DNA of 64,000 bases, taken from Chryseobacterium sp. C-71 (GTDB lineage: Bacteria > Bacteroidota > Bacteroidia > Flavobacteriales > Weeksellaceae). The notes beneath the pieces are model-generated. The model was given only the letters and a program-made list of their open reading frames with translations, had not been told where the DNA came from and did not search any database. Position numbers and translations under genes: made by a program. Positions 1-9,559 of this stretch are shown here, one piece after another. The stretch is from assembly GCF_020911865.1 (NCBI RefSeq), contig NZ_CP087131.1, positions 3,472,001 through 3,536,000 of the forward strand. Direction: 5' to 3'. The first letter of the stretch is position 1. Every line of letters starts with the position of its first letter.

Positions 1-47
1 ATAATTGCTTTTTTGATGCCATGATGGTGTTTTTTAGTTTTTAAAAT

Positions 48-758
48 TTAAGGAAAATATATCAGTTTGTCCTCGGGTAAATCATATTCGTAGATTTTAT
101 CGGTTTCAGGTGCAATGTAGAGCCATTGGATGGTACTGATTTTATTTTCAGATTCTGTATAAATTCCCAAAACGTAATATTCCTTATTGTCTCTGGTCTG
201 TTTTTCTACGGAGTAGGCGAGATCAATTTTGTCTTTTAGGGATAATTTAACCAAATCATTCTTGGAATTGGCGATATAGTATTCTGCGAGATCATGTAAA
301 TGTTCTAGGTAAGAATCTGAAATTTCATCTTCTTTTGAATAATGATATTTGATAGGTTTGCCATATTGTTTTCTGAGTTTTGAAACATTTCCGTCTTTGA
401 TTTTTTTAGCAGAAACAATCCACTGTGCAATTTGCGGAGTCTCTCCGTCTCCTGCGATGTAAATCGTGTCATTTTTCCATTTTATTGCGATGAGGTCACC
501 TCGAAGAAAACTGCGGTCGTTATTGTTATCATTAACAAAATCGATTTCTTCATTTTCTTTTTTACCATTAAGTTGAGTATAATCAAAGTTATCATTGTAA
601 GAAACAAACTCAATCGTATCTATCTTTATTGAATCTTTTTTTGCTTCAATCTGCGGAACTGTCTTCGTCACAGTTTTTTCCTGCGGCTGATTCTTTGACT
701 CAGGCGAAATGCAAGAAAAGCAAAGAGTAAGGATTAATATCGCAAAAAATTCTTTCAT
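48..758 (-). CDS. Putative lipoprotein, function unknown
   Basis: A protein of 236 residues from the chosen start. The first residues (MKEFFAILILTLCFSC) form a lipoprotein signal peptide with a lipobox ending at Cys16, so it is probably exported and lipid-anchored. The frame stays open upstream to 833, but that would overlap the neighbouring gene and place about 25 unrelated residues before the signal peptide, so I use the ATG at 756-758. The mature part starts with a Lys/Glu/Pro/Thr-rich linker, then a mixed charged domain rich in Asp and Glu. I recognise no family. Its stop lies just inside the left edge of the window. Confidence 0.75.
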   Translation of the reverse strand: MKEFFAILILTLCFSCISPESKNQPQEKTVTKTVPQIEAKKDSIKIDTIEFVSYNDNFDYTQLNGKKENEEIDFVNDNNNDRSFLRGDLIAIKWKNDTIYIAGDGETPQIAQWIVSAKKIKDGNVSKLRKQYGKPIKYHYSKEDEISDSYLEHLHDLAEYYIANSKNDLVKLSLKDKIDLAYSVEKQTRDNKEYYVLGIYTESENKISTIQWLYIAPETDKIYEYDLPEDKLIYFP

Positions 759-807
759 ATTATAAAAATAATAAAATTTGATAAGATGAATTGTAGCTGC
801 TGTTGGC

Positions 808-1365
808 TTACGAAATTCGCTTCTCTTTTTCACTCTCCAAAATTGTTTTTTCTAAACGTGAAATTTGTGTTTTTTGTTGTTTAGCGCTCATAATCCAATG
901 GGTCATGACCTTTTTATAAGACGGTGCTTGCTTTTCGAAAAATTCCCAGGCTTTTTGATTGGCTTTAAATTGTTCTTCATATTCTTGAGAAAATTTTACA
1001 TTTTCAGTTTCATGAGAATAGATCCCGGATTTATTTTCTTTTCTAAGCTTAAATGCATCAAGGCCTGCAGGCTTCATAAGACCTGCTTTGGTCAATTCTT
1101 CCATTTTTTTAATGTTGATGGTACTCCAGATGCTCGTTGGTTTTCTTGGAGTAAACCGAATGCTATAGCTTTCTTCATCTATTGATTTTCTCACCCCGTC
1201 GATCCAGCCAAAGCATAAAGCCTGATCCACAGATTCTGACCATGTCATAGAAGGCTTTTTCGTTCCGACTTTATAAAAGCCCACCAATAGCTCTGTTTTT
1301 GTTTTGTGATTTTCTTCAAGCCATTTGCAGAAGTCTTGCTGGGTGGGGAAGAATGTAATATTCAT
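808..1365 (-). CDS. YdeI/OmpD-associated family protein
   Basis: A protein of 185 residues with the look of the YdeI/OmpD-associated family: an N-terminal segment FPTQQDFCKWLEENH, then the block ALCFGWIDGVRKSID and the FTPRKPTSIWS motif around residues 48-83, and a Lys-rich helical tail where the family repeats a short C-terminal helix. Members are small cytosolic proteins linked to bacteriocin or peptide tolerance, but the biochemical role is not established. There is no signal peptide. It is transcribed leftward, upstream of the lipoprotein at 48-758 with a 49-base gap, so the two could share a transcript. Confidence 0.85.
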   Translation of the reverse strand: MNITFFPTQQDFCKWLEENHKTKTELLVGFYKVGTKKPSMTWSESVDQALCFGWIDGVRKSIDEESYSIRFTPRKPTSIWSTINIKKMEELTKAGLMKPAGLDAFKLRKENKSGIYSHETENVKFSQEYEEQFKANQKAWEFFEKQAPSYKKVMTHWIMSAKQQKTQISRLEKTILESEKEKRIS

Positions 1366-1380
1366 ACAATATTATCTATA

Positions 1381-1779
1381 TTATTCAACGTCGAAGATAA
1401 GAGACAAAATGATAAAAAGAATAATGAAAAATACAATATTTATAAAAAATGAAAAAAATGAAAAGCTAAATATATATCTGATATAATTTTTTGAAAACAT
1501 GGGAGAGTCATTTAAAATTTGATGTATTTTCAAATGATATGATAACATCATAATCGTTATAATAATCGCTGATATAATAAATGTAAAAAAATCTACTGTA
1601 TTGTCAATAAGCGAATCTGAAGATATAAGACTTAGAAAAACTGCAATTATCAAAAGGATAATTGAAAATACAGAAACAGTCAGCCAAAATTTTCTCTTAG
1701 TTTCCTTTTCATCAGAAAATAGAAAATAAAATAGGTTGGCTAAAACAAAAAGAATAAGAATGTATGTCCAGATTTCCAT
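1381..1779 (-). CDS. Small polytopic membrane protein, unknown
   Basis: A protein of 132 residues made almost entirely of hydrophobic segments: about four membrane helices near residues 4-22, 30-52, 63-83 and 103-130, with a charged DEKETKRK loop after the first. I recognise no family. It starts 7 bases after the GLPGLI gene at 1787-2617 ends, so it is very likely its co-transcribed partner. Function cannot be inferred beyond an inner-membrane location. Confidence 0.6.
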   Translation of the reverse strand: MEIWTYILILFVLANLFYFLFSDEKETKRKFWLTVSVFSIILLIIAVFLSLISSDSLIDNTVDFFTFIISAIIITIMMLSYHLKIHQILNDSPMFSKNYIRYIFSFSFFSFFINIVFFIILFIILSLIFDVE

Positions 1780-1786
1780 TAAAATA

Positions 1787-2617
1787 TTACTTAACAGGGT
1801 ATTTTATCGCCTTATTTCTCTCAATCGGATTGTTATATTTTCTGATATAATTTTGCTCATCTTTGATCAACGGTACAAGTTCGCTGGCTTTTGTATATCT
1901 TTTACCATCAATATCGATACTTTCTGAAGAGCCGTTTCGCAAATTCTCTCTGTCCTCATGCATAGGATCATTGTAGAACTCCATTGCTTTTTTTAGAAAT
2001 ATTTTTTCTGTTATAAGAATTGGTTTTCGTCCGTATCTTACTTCCAAAAAATTTGATGTATCGTAAGTTTCAGCTAATTTTTTGCTTTTAATCAAATTGA
2101 AGCTGTATTGTTTCTGACTGTCTTCGATTGAAACAATTAAACCTGGAAGTCCTTTAAATTTATAAGGACCTTCTGAAAAAGGAATTTCCTTGGTGAACCA
2201 TGCTGTCCATTTTCTGCCGCCAAAATTGGTGGTTGCTTTTTGTACGGTAAATCCTGCAAGTTGTTTAGTTTCGTTAGATAAATTCCATTTAATTAAATCT
2301 TCGGTAGGATAGCTGTAGATTTGAAAATCAATTGCACTGAAATTGAGATTTTCATTAGAGTTTTTCTTTCTCGTTACGGGAGTATGTTTTGTCCAGTTTG
2401 TATTTTTATCGTTGTTTGCTTTGTTGATGGAATCTTTTTCTAGAAAAACATTGTCATAATATTTGCTGCCATCAGGATTTATGTCCAAAACCATAAAGCT
2501 TTTAAGCGGCTCGGTTTGTGTGGAGTCTTGTTTGAATTTCAGTTCGTAAAAGAAACGGTGAGTTTGTGCGTTGGTAAAACCAATCATTAAAAATAGCAGG
2601 AAATAGGTAAGTTTCAT
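1787..2617 (-). CDS. GLPGLI family protein
   Basis: A secreted protein of 276 residues with an N-terminal signal peptide (about residues 1-17, ending TNAQ). The signature sequence FKGLPGLI sits at residues 154-161, preceded by the family block AWFTKEIPFSEGPY. GLPGLI proteins occur in Bacteroidota and have no proven function; they resemble parts of porin-like or outer-membrane accessory proteins. A second member lies at 5754-6560. The C-terminal third is rich in charged residues. It heads a leftward operon with the small membrane protein downstream. Confidence 0.88.
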   Translation of the reverse strand: MKLTYFLLFLMIGFTNAQTHRFFYELKFKQDSTQTEPLKSFMVLDINPDGSKYYDNVFLEKDSINKANNDKNTNWTKHTPVTRKKNSNENLNFSAIDFQIYSYPTEDLIKWNLSNETKQLAGFTVQKATTNFGGRKWTAWFTKEIPFSEGPYKFKGLPGLIVSIEDSQKQYSFNLIKSKKLAETYDTSNFLEVRYGRKPILITEKIFLKKAMEFYNDPMHEDRENLRNGSSESIDIDGKRYTKASELVPLIKDEQNYIRKYNNPIERNKAIKYPVK

Positions 2618-2778
2618 TTATTTGAATTAATAAACAACTAAGATAATAAAATCCCTTTAAAATGATTTAAAATTTATTAAATCAAAAAAAGCGTCGAACT
2701 TAAAAAACAACACTTAAATTAAATCATCACCATAGATTTAATATAAACAATTGTAATCACTCTTATTTTTTGAATCCT

Positions 2779-2786
2779 TACATTTG
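2779..2786 (+). promoter_or_regulatory. -7 promoter element for the M16 protease gene
   Basis: TACATTTG matches the Bacteroidota -7 consensus TAnnTTTG exactly and lies 31 bases before the chosen ATG. No clear -33 TTG is present at the usual distance, so this is a likely but not certain promoter. Confidence 0.45.
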
Positions 2787-2817
2787 TAAGGCATTCTGAT
2801 TTTAAAAAGGAGTGAAA

Positions 2818-5697
2818 ATGAATTTAGATATGATTGACAGAAGATACAAGGAAACGATTCATACCGACAGCAATAATTACGAATACATTACCGTCACCCA
2901 CGACGAAAATAAAGTCAGAATTTACACCCTAAAAAACGGACTGAAAGTTTTTTTGGCTCAAAATTTTGATGCCCCAAGAATTCAAACCTACATTCCTGTG
3001 AGAACGGGGAGTAATAATGATCCTTCTGATAATACAGGTTTGGCACATTATCTGGAACATATGATGTTCAAAGGAACATCAAAAATCGGAACACAAAATT
3101 GGGAAAAAGAAAAAGTATTGCTTGATCAGATTTCAGATTTATACGAACAACATAAAGCCGAGCAAAATCCTGAAAAGAAGAAAGAGATCTATAAAAAAAT
3201 AGATGAAATTTCTCAGGAAGCAAGCCAATATGCAATCGCCAATGAGTATGATAAAATCATTTCATCTCTGGGAGCGAGCGGAACTAATGCCCACACTTGG
3301 TTTGACGAAACGGTTTATAAAAATAATATCCCCAACAACGAACTTGAAAAATGGCTAAAAGTTGAGAAAGAACGATTTTCCGAAATGGTTCTAAGACTTT
3401 TTCACACAGAGTTAGAATCCGTTTATGAAGAATTCAACCGTGCGCAGGACAACGATTCTCGTTTGGTGAATGATTCTTTGATGGAAGCCCTTTTCCCAAC
3501 CCATCCGAACGGTCAGCAAACGACTTTAGGAAAACCTGAACATCTGAAAAATCCTTCGATGAAGGCAATTCATAAATATTTTGACGAATATTATGTTCCC
3601 AATAATTACGCAATTGTTTTGGTGGGAGATTTAGATTTTGAAGAAACCGTCAAGCTTGTCGACCAATATTTTGGCTCAATTCCGTATAAAGAATTGCCAA
3701 AAAAAGAGGCGATTGTCGAACAACCAATGACTGAAATCGTTGAAAGAACAGTCTACAGTCCTACAACACCGAGAATTCAATTGGCTTGGAGAACAGACAG
3801 TTATGGATCTAAAGAAGCGATGCTTGCCGATGTGGTTGCTAATATTTTAAGCAATAGAGGAGAAGCGGGTTTGCTCGATTTACATATCAATCAGACTCAA
3901 AAAATGCTTTGGGCACAGGCATATTCTTTAGGATTAAAAAATTACGGTTTCTTTTCAATAGTTGCCGTTCCTAAAGAAAATCAGACTTTATTGGAAGCAA
4001 GAGAAATGGTTTTGGAGCAAATCGAACTGGTGAAAAAAGGAGATTTTCCGGATTGGATGCTTCCTGCCATCATTAACGATTTCAAACTTCAGAGAATGAA
4101 AGCTTTGGAAACCGCAGGAGGTTTAGCGAATAATCTTTATGATACTTACATCAAAGGTAGGACTTGGGAACAGGAGTTGAATGAGATGGATGAATATGCT
4201 GAAATTACCAGACAAGAAGTGATTGCATTTGCGAACGATTTCTTTAAAGATAATTATGTGGTCGTCAACAAAGAGAAAGGAGTGAACGAAAAACTGTTGA
4301 GAGTTGACAATCCCGGAATTACAGCCATCAAAATCAACCGTGACGCACAGTCTGAATTTTTAAAGGAAATCGTCAATGAAAAGACTGAAGATATTCAGCC
4401 TGAATTTATTGATTATCAGAAAGAAATAACGACAGACGTTGTAAAAGATAAAAAAATAAGTTTCGTTAAAAATAAATACAACGAAATTGCTCAGGTACAT
4501 TTTATTTTCCCGTTTGGAAGCGATAATGACCGTGAATTGGGAATTTCTACCCAAATTTTACAATATCTCGGAACAGAAAAATTCTCGCCCGAAGATTTGA
4601 AAAAGGAATTCTTTAAAATAGGAATCACCAACGATTTTAAAACCACTTCAGACCAGCTTCATATTTCGCTCAGCGGATTAGAGGAAAATATGAAGGAAGG
4701 AATTGAATTGCTTCAACACTGGATGAAAAATGTACAGCCTGATCAGGAAATTTATAATCAGTTTGTAGAAACGATTCTGGAAAACCGTGAAGCGGGAAAG
4801 AAAGACAAAAACCGCATCATGACGGCTTTAACGAATTATACAAAGCTGGGTAAAGGTTCAAGATTTTTAGATTTTCTTTCGAAAGAAGAGCTTGAAAATA
4901 CAAAAGTAGAAGATTTTACAGAGCGTATTAAAAGTTTATTTAAATTCCAATATCAGATATTTTTCTACGGGAAAGATTTTGAGAAATTTAAGCAGGAAAT
5001 AGAAGGTTTTATTGAGACCCAAAGCCGAACCATTCCTGATCCGAAGAAATATCCCGAGCCGGAAACGGTTGGAAATGTCTACTTCACCAATTACGATATG
5101 GTGCAGATGGAAATGAGCAAAATAGGGAAGGGACATCATGTGAACACAGAGAATTTTGGTAAAATCAATGTTTTTAATGAATATTTTGGGCGTGGTTTGT
5201 CATCAATCGTTTTTCAGGAGATTCGTGAGAGTAAGAGTTTGGCGTATTCAGCGTATGTTTCCTATTCTCCGAATGCAGAAATTGGTCATCCCGATTACAT
5301 TACAACGTATGTGGGAACACAGCCAGATAAATTGCAGATTGCCGTCGATACAATGACTGAACTGATGGATGAACTTCCGGAAGTGACTACTCAGTTTGAA
5401 AATGCGAAGAATGCAGCATTGAAGCAGATTGCCTCAACAAGAATTACAAGAACCAATATTTTTTTCAATACATTAAAACTACAGAAACTGGGCATCACTC
5501 ACGATTTCAGAAAAGATATTTATACCCAGATTGAAAGTTTGACTTTTGACGAAATTAAGCAGTTTTATCAGACCGCAATCAAGCCTGTACAGTTCAATAC
5601 AGCCATCATCGGGAAAAAAGAAAACCTAAATTTGGAAGCTGTGGAGCAAATGGGAAGTTTTAAAGAAGTTGATTTAGAAGAGATTTTTGGGTATTAA
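2818..5697 (+). CDS. M16 family zinc metallopeptidase (insulinase type)
   Basis: A protein of 959 residues with the inverted zinc motif HxxEH (HYLEH, about residues 77-81) followed by MMFKGT, and the downstream glutamate region ESVYEEFNRAQ that supplies the third zinc ligand. The usual pattern follows: an active N-terminal M16 domain, an M16C-type middle, and a second catalytically silent half. The frame is open from a GTG at 2812, but an AAGGAG ribosome site at 2807-2812 points to the ATG at 2818. There is no signal peptide or lipobox, so it is probably cytosolic, unlike many Bacteroidota M16 enzymes. It likely degrades peptides. It stands alone, with a strong terminator after it. Confidence 0.9.
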   Translation: MNLDMIDRRYKETIHTDSNNYEYITVTHDENKVRIYTLKNGLKVFLAQNFDAPRIQTYIPVRTGSNNDPSDNTGLAHYLEHMMFKGTSKIGTQNWEKEKVLLDQISDLYEQHKAEQNPEKKKEIYKKIDEISQEASQYAIANEYDKIISSLGASGTNAHTWFDETVYKNNIPNNELEKWLKVEKERFSEMVLRLFHTELESVYEEFNRAQDNDSRLVNDSLMEALFPTHPNGQQTTLGKPEHLKNPSMKAIHKYFDEYYVPNNYAIVLVGDLDFEETVKLVDQYFGSIPYKELPKKEAIVEQPMTEIVERTVYSPTTPRIQLAWRTDSYGSKEAMLADVVANILSNRGEAGLLDLHINQTQKMLWAQAYSLGLKNYGFFSIVAVPKENQTLLEAREMVLEQIELVKKGDFPDWMLPAIINDFKLQRMKALETAGGLANNLYDTYIKGRTWEQELNEMDEYAEITRQEVIAFANDFFKDNYVVVNKEKGVNEKLLRVDNPGITAIKINRDAQSEFLKEIVNEKTEDIQPEFIDYQKEITTDVVKDKKISFVKNKYNEIAQVHFIFPFGSDNDRELGISTQILQYLGTEKFSPEDLKKEFFKIGITNDFKTTSDQLHISLSGLEENMKEGIELLQHWMKNVQPDQEIYNQFVETILENREAGKKDKNRIMTALTNYTKLGKGSRFLDFLSKEELENTKVEDFTERIKSLFKFQYQIFFYGKDFEKFKQEIEGFIETQSRTIPDPKKYPEPETVGNVYFTNYDMVQMEMSKIGKGHHVNTENFGKINVFNEYFGRGLSSIVFQEIRESKSLAYSAYVSYSPNAEIGHPDYITTYVGTQPDKLQIAVDTMTELMDELPEVTTQFENAKNAALKQIASTRITRTNIFFNTLKLQKLGITHDFRKDIYTQIESLTFDEIKQFYQTAIKPVQFNTAIIGKKENLNLEAVEQMGSFKEVDLEEIFGY

Positions 5698-5722
5698 TTA
5701 TAAATATTCATCAAAATAAGGC

Positions 5723-5750
5723 GGGCGAAATCAAAGATTTCGCCCACTTT
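5723..5750 (+). terminator. Rho-independent terminator after the M16 gene
   Basis: A perfect 10-bp stem, GGGCGAAATC (5723-5732) with GATTTCGCCC (5736-5745), and a three-base loop. It is followed by a T-rich run and lies 26 bases after the stop codon. Confidence 0.8.
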
Positions 5751-5753
5751 ATT

Positions 5754-6560
5754 TTAATCTAAAAAATTGTTTATACTCCTAATGTTTTTTATGATTAATT
5801 CTTCTGAATCTTTGGGAGCAGATCTACCAAAACTATTGAAAAAAGAACCTAATGGATCGTCCATAATTTCTTTTCTTTTTTTGAAAAATTTTTCATAGGT
5901 GGTCTTTATTCCTCCTTCAATCGGTAAAATAGGTTTCCTGACATTTTTTAAACCTGCTAAAGTAAAATGGAAATAATCTTTACTGTCATAAGCTTCTAAG
6001 ACCAAACCAGGCAATCCTTTGAATGTATAAGGGCCTTCAGGAATTGGGATATCTTTGGTATACCAAGCTGTAATTTCTTTATTTCTATATTTCCCTGTAG
6101 CTTTTTGGCATTTATATCCGCTAATGACTTTAGTTTCATTAATGAGATTCCATTGTATTTTTTCATTAGTTTCAAAACTATATGTATTTCTCAAAATTTT
6201 ATCCCAAATAATAAATTTACTATTTGTAAAAAAAACTTCAGGAATAAACTCTACGTATGTAAGATTTCCTGTCTTTATTACTACTTTACCATTAACGGGA
6301 TTATCTACACTTTTCTTAATGTACTCTCTTGATAAGGAATCTGCTAATTGTTTAATATTACTTTTGAATAATGAAGAAAACTTTCCTATCTGCAAAGATG
6401 TAATTTCTTCTTTTTTCGTGTAAATATTTGCAGTGTCAATTAAAAAGGTAGTCTTATATTTAACTTCAATATTTGAACTATCAATTTGCTGTGAAAAAAC
6501 ATTGATAGCTTGAAAAAATAGGATTGATATTATTGATTTAATGAATATTTTTTTAAACAT
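5754..6560 (-). CDS. GLPGLI family protein
   Basis: A second GLPGLI protein, 268 residues, with a signal peptide (about residues 1-23, ending VFSQ). The signature reads FKGLPGLV at 180-187, after AWYTKDIPIPEGPY, closely matching the paralogue at 1787-2617 in this block (ITAWYTKDIP versus WTAWFTKEIP). The upstream block WNLINETKVISGYKCQKATG also matches the paralogue. It is transcribed leftward, 5 bases after the small secreted protein at 6566-6886, and the two must form an operon. Function is unknown; an envelope role is inferred from the signal peptide. Confidence 0.88.
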   Translation of the reverse strand: MFKKIFIKSIISILFFQAINVFSQQIDSSNIEVKYKTTFLIDTANIYTKKEEITSLQIGKFSSLFKSNIKQLADSLSREYIKKSVDNPVNGKVVIKTGNLTYVEFIPEVFFTNSKFIIWDKILRNTYSFETNEKIQWNLINETKVISGYKCQKATGKYRNKEITAWYTKDIPIPEGPYTFKGLPGLVLEAYDSKDYFHFTLAGLKNVRKPILPIEGGIKTTYEKFFKKRKEIMDDPLGSFFNSFGRSAPKDSEELIIKNIRSINNFLD

Positions 6561-6565
6561 AGTAT

Positions 6566-6886
6566 TTAATTAAAACTTACATCCTGTGTAATTCTAGGCG
6601 TTTCTCTACCACAAAAAAATATGTTTGTTAGTCTTGCGTTTTCGTCCATGCAAGCAAAAGCATGATCTCTATCTGCTGAATTATTTGGATCATAGCATAC
6701 CGTATCGTTAATAAGACTGCCAGCAGTACACCATGGTTCAATAGAATATTCTTGACAATAAAGAGGTTTTGTAAAACTAATTTCAACTTTATCCTTGATA
6801 AAAGTTGTCAATTCAATTTTTTTGTTGTCTTTTGCACCAACTAAGACAGCTACACAGAATGAAGCTAAAAATAAGATTTTTTTCAT
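6566..6886 (-). CDS. Small secreted Cys-containing protein, unknown
   Basis: A protein of 106 residues with a signal peptide (about 1-18, ending VGAK) and a short mature part with five cysteines (in YCQEY, EPWCTAG, TVCYD, FACMD and FFCGRE), which suggests disulfides in the periplasm or outside the cell. I recognise no family. It is the first gene of a leftward pair with the GLPGLI gene at 5754-6560. A TAnnTTTG-type promoter lies 29 bases upstream. Confidence 0.6.
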   Translation of the reverse strand: MKKILFLASFCVAVLVGAKDNKKIELTTFIKDKVEISFTKPLYCQEYSIEPWCTAGSLINDTVCYDPNNSADRDHAFACMDENARLTNIFFCGRETPRITQDVSFN

Positions 6887-6914
6887 TTGTTTTTATTTTA
6901 ATTGTTTAATATTT

Positions 6915-6922
6915 CAAAAGTA
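6915..6922 (-). promoter_or_regulatory. -7 promoter element for the small secreted protein and GLPGLI pair
   Basis: The minus strand reads TACTTTTG here, an exact TAnnTTTG match, 29 bases upstream of the ATG at 6886. This would drive the leftward two-gene operon, divergent from the XRE regulator. Confidence 0.45.
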
Positions 6923-6964
6923 AAAATTAAATATACTCAAATGTAAAAATCATTTTGCGATTTT

Positions 6965-6995
6965 ATTGCGATTTTTTGCAAAAACTATATCTTTA
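6965..6995 (+). promoter_or_regulatory. Candidate promoter for the XRE regulator
   Basis: ATTG at 6965-6968 and TATCTTTA at 6988-6995 are 19 bases apart. This is close to TTG-N19-TAnnTTTG but with A in place of the final G. The second element ends 17 bases before the chosen ATG. Confidence 0.35.
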
Positions 6996-7011
6996 CACTA
7001 AACTTTGCAAA

Positions 7012-7365
7012 ATGGAGAAAACAAAACTTATTGAAGTTCGTAAAAGAAAAAATATTACTCAGGAAAAAATTGCAGACATTCTTTGTATGGATGTTTCAAA
7101 TTATAATAGGAGAGAAAAAGGAACTTCAAAAATCTCAATGCATGAATGGCAGAAGATTTCGGAATTATTAGACGTTCCCTTAGATGATATTTATGAAAGT
7201 GATGAAAGTTTGGTTTTTATTTTTAATGATAATGCAACAGGAAATGGTAATATTGTAAGCAATAACTACAATATTCCTCTTTCTGTTTGGGAGACTCAAA
7301 AGAAATACATAGAAAAATTAGAAGCAGAAATTGAAATGCTTAAAGCAAAAATTAATGAGAAATAA
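7012..7365 (+). CDS. XRE family helix-turn-helix regulator
   Basis: A protein of 117 residues from the ATG at 7012. Residues about 5-60 form a Cro/C1-type HTH (KRKNITQEKIADILCMDVSN, then a WQKISELLDVPLDDIY block). The linker has an Asn/Gly-rich stretch, and the last 25 residues (EKLEAEIEMLKAKINEK) look like a short coiled coil for dimerisation. The open frame extends 19 codons upstream, but those codons cover the promoter region and do not fit. It is divergent from the small secreted protein and GLPGLI pair and could regulate it, which is inference only. A bidirectional terminator follows directly. Confidence 0.8.
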   Translation: MEKTKLIEVRKRKNITQEKIADILCMDVSNYNRREKGTSKISMHEWQKISELLDVPLDDIYESDESLVFIFNDNATGNGNIVSNNYNIPLSVWETQKKYIEKLEAEIEMLKAKINEK

Positions 7366-7397
7366 AAAAGTCCTGAAAGCAAATTTCAGGACTTTTT
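7365..7397. terminator. Bidirectional terminator between convergent genes
   Basis: A perfect 14-bp stem, AAAAAGTCCTGAAA (7365-7378) with TTTCAGGACTTTTT (7384-7397), and a five-base loop. It has a T run on both strands and serves both the XRE gene and the S46 peptidase gene. Confidence 0.88.
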
Positions 7398-7417
7398 ATT
7401 TATTCAATAGAAAATAA

Positions 7418-9559
7418 TTACTTCACAATTTTCATCTCATCAATCAGCCATTTAGAATCGGCAAATTTATCAACGATGAAAAGAATATATTTTGTATCAA
7501 CCATGATGTTTCTGCTGAAACGTGGGTCGTAGTTGATATCACTCATTGTACCTTCCCATTGTCTGTCGAAGTTCAGCCCTACAAGATTTCCTTGCGCATC
7601 TAATGCCGGACTTCCAGAGTTCCCACCTGTTGTATGGTTGGTTGCCGTAAATCCTACAGGAACATCACCGGTTTTGTCTTTGTAGTTTCCAAAATCTTTT
7701 TTATCATATAGATCAATCAGTTTTTTAGGAACATCAAATTCATAATCTCCGGGAACATATTTTTCCATGACACCTGCCAAATGGGTCTGATAATCGTAAG
7801 TTACCGCATCTTTCGGAGTCGATCCTTTTACTTTTCCGTATGTTACACGAAGCGTAGAATTAGCATCCGGGAAGAATTTTCTATCTTTATCTGTAGACAT
7901 TTGTTGTGCCATATATTTCTTCTGCAATCCATCAATTTTTGCCTGCAAAGAAGTGAATTGTGGGTCAGCAGTTTTCATATAAGTATCTTTCACCGTCATG
8001 AAAAGCTGATAAACAGGATCTTTTTTAATTGTTTTAATCAATTTGTCCTGATTAGAAAATGCTTTGTCAATGTCAACATTCAGAGCAGCTCCGTTCACCG
8101 CAGATCTTCCTGTGATCACTGAATTTTTAGAAATTTCTTCAAAATTGGTGATATTTTGAGCTTCATTTTTATACTTGTCAAAACCTGTAGGCAAAAATTG
8201 TTGTGCTGTTTTATTAGCATACAAAGCCAGAAGTTTAGCGGTAACTTTAGCATCAAGTTCTGCGCTGTAATCTTTGTAAAAAGAAGTCAATTTATTTTTG
8301 AAAGCTGTCGTTCCTTTTTCATCCATTCTTCCGGCTTCAACTGAAGTGATGTAAGTAGAGAAAAGGTTGGCAAGCGATAGAGTTTCAGCGTTTCTTATAA
8401 CTTCAGTGTAATATGCATTGTTTAAAGCGTAAGGCGCCTGATCTTTGTATGAATTATTAAGCTCGTCTAAAGTAGTTTTTATTTGCGGGTTTTTAGAAAC
8501 CAGAGAACCTTCATACATTACTTTTTTCTGAACGGCATTCGATTTTTTCAAACCTTCTACTTCACCAATCCACTTTTTCCAATAGTTGGCAACGGAAGCA
8601 AATTTTGAAGCATATTTGATACGTGTCGCATCATCAGCACGCATTTTTTCATCTAAAGTTTTTAACGCAACGTCACGCACTGCAATTCTTGCAGGGTCAA
8701 TTTCTGTCATGATTTTCTCAACAGCAATTGCCGGAAGATATTCCGTTGTTCTGCCCGGAAAACCAAATACAAAGGTGAAATCGTTTTCACCCTTATCTTT
8801 TATAGAAACTGGAAGGTAATGTTTCGGAACGTAAGGAACGTTATCTTTAGAATACTCAGCAGGTTTATTATTTTTGTCAGCATAAATTCTGAACATAGAG
8901 AAATCTCCCGTATGTCTTGGCCAAACCCAGTTATCGGTATCGCTTCCGAATTTACCAATGCTTTGTGGCGGAGCTCCTACCAAACGAACGTCTTTGTAGG
9001 TTTCAATCACATAAGCGTAAAATTTATTTCCGTAATACATCGATTTTACAGAAATCGACTGGTAGGGCTCTGTTTTTTGAGAATTTTTATAAATCTCAAT
9101 ATTAGCAGCTATTTTTTTTGATAGTTCAGGCTCTTGAAGATTGTCTGTATTTTCTAAAATCTGAGTAGTAACTTCTTTAATGTCAAGAATAAAATCAACG
9201 GTTACTCCGGGATTAGGTAATTCAGTTCCCATATTTTTAGCCCAAAATCCGTTTGATAAAAGGTCATTGTCAACCGTTGAGTGTGCCTGAATTTGTCCGT
9301 ACCCGCAATGGTGATTGGTAAGAAGTAGGCCTTTTGGCGAAATAATTTCAGCCGTACAACCTCCGTTAAATTGTACCACGGCGTCTTTTATACTTGGTTT
9401 TTGAGTGTTGAAGATATCTTTGGCAGAGATTTTCATTCCCAAATCTTTCATCTCCTTTTCATTCAACTCAGTGGGAATCCACATTCCGCCGTATTGCTGA
9501 GCCATTCCCCAAGAAAAACTGAAGAACGCCGAAGCAATCAAAATAGTACGTTTTATCAT
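7418..9559 (-). CDS. S46 family dipeptidyl-peptidase (DPP7/DPP11 type)
   Basis: A protein of 713 residues with a signal peptide (about 1-20, ending GMAQ) and MWIPTEL at the mature start, typical of S46. The catalytic His lies in LLTNHHCGYG (His84) and the Ser in TTGGNSGSP (Ser648); the length and Ser position match the known Porphyromonas DPP7. These periplasmic or surface exopeptidases remove dipeptides from the N-terminus of peptides and feed amino-acid-fermenting or proteolytic growth. Specificity depends on a few S1-pocket residues downstream of the Ser. I cannot assign DPP7 or DPP11 from memory alone. Single-gene transcription unit. Confidence 0.9.
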   Translation of the reverse strand: MIKRTILIASAFFSFSWGMAQQYGGMWIPTELNEKEMKDLGMKISAKDIFNTQKPSIKDAVVQFNGGCTAEIISPKGLLLTNHHCGYGQIQAHSTVDNDLLSNGFWAKNMGTELPNPGVTVDFILDIKEVTTQILENTDNLQEPELSKKIAANIEIYKNSQKTEPYQSISVKSMYYGNKFYAYVIETYKDVRLVGAPPQSIGKFGSDTDNWVWPRHTGDFSMFRIYADKNNKPAEYSKDNVPYVPKHYLPVSIKDKGENDFTFVFGFPGRTTEYLPAIAVEKIMTEIDPARIAVRDVALKTLDEKMRADDATRIKYASKFASVANYWKKWIGEVEGLKKSNAVQKKVMYEGSLVSKNPQIKTTLDELNNSYKDQAPYALNNAYYTEVIRNAETLSLANLFSTYITSVEAGRMDEKGTTAFKNKLTSFYKDYSAELDAKVTAKLLALYANKTAQQFLPTGFDKYKNEAQNITNFEEISKNSVITGRSAVNGAALNVDIDKAFSNQDKLIKTIKKDPVYQLFMTVKDTYMKTADPQFTSLQAKIDGLQKKYMAQQMSTDKDRKFFPDANSTLRVTYGKVKGSTPKDAVTYDYQTHLAGVMEKYVPGDYEFDVPKKLIDLYDKKDFGNYKDKTGDVPVGFTATNHTTGGNSGSPALDAQGNLVGLNFDRQWEGTMSDINYDPRFSRNIMVDTKYILFIVDKFADSKWLIDEMKIVK

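Noticed and set aside
6955..7365. Toxin-antitoxin pair with the XRE regulator as antitoxin
   Set aside because: No toxin-like gene is next to it on the same strand; the neighbours are a terminator and convergent S46 peptidase, and a divergent secreted protein.
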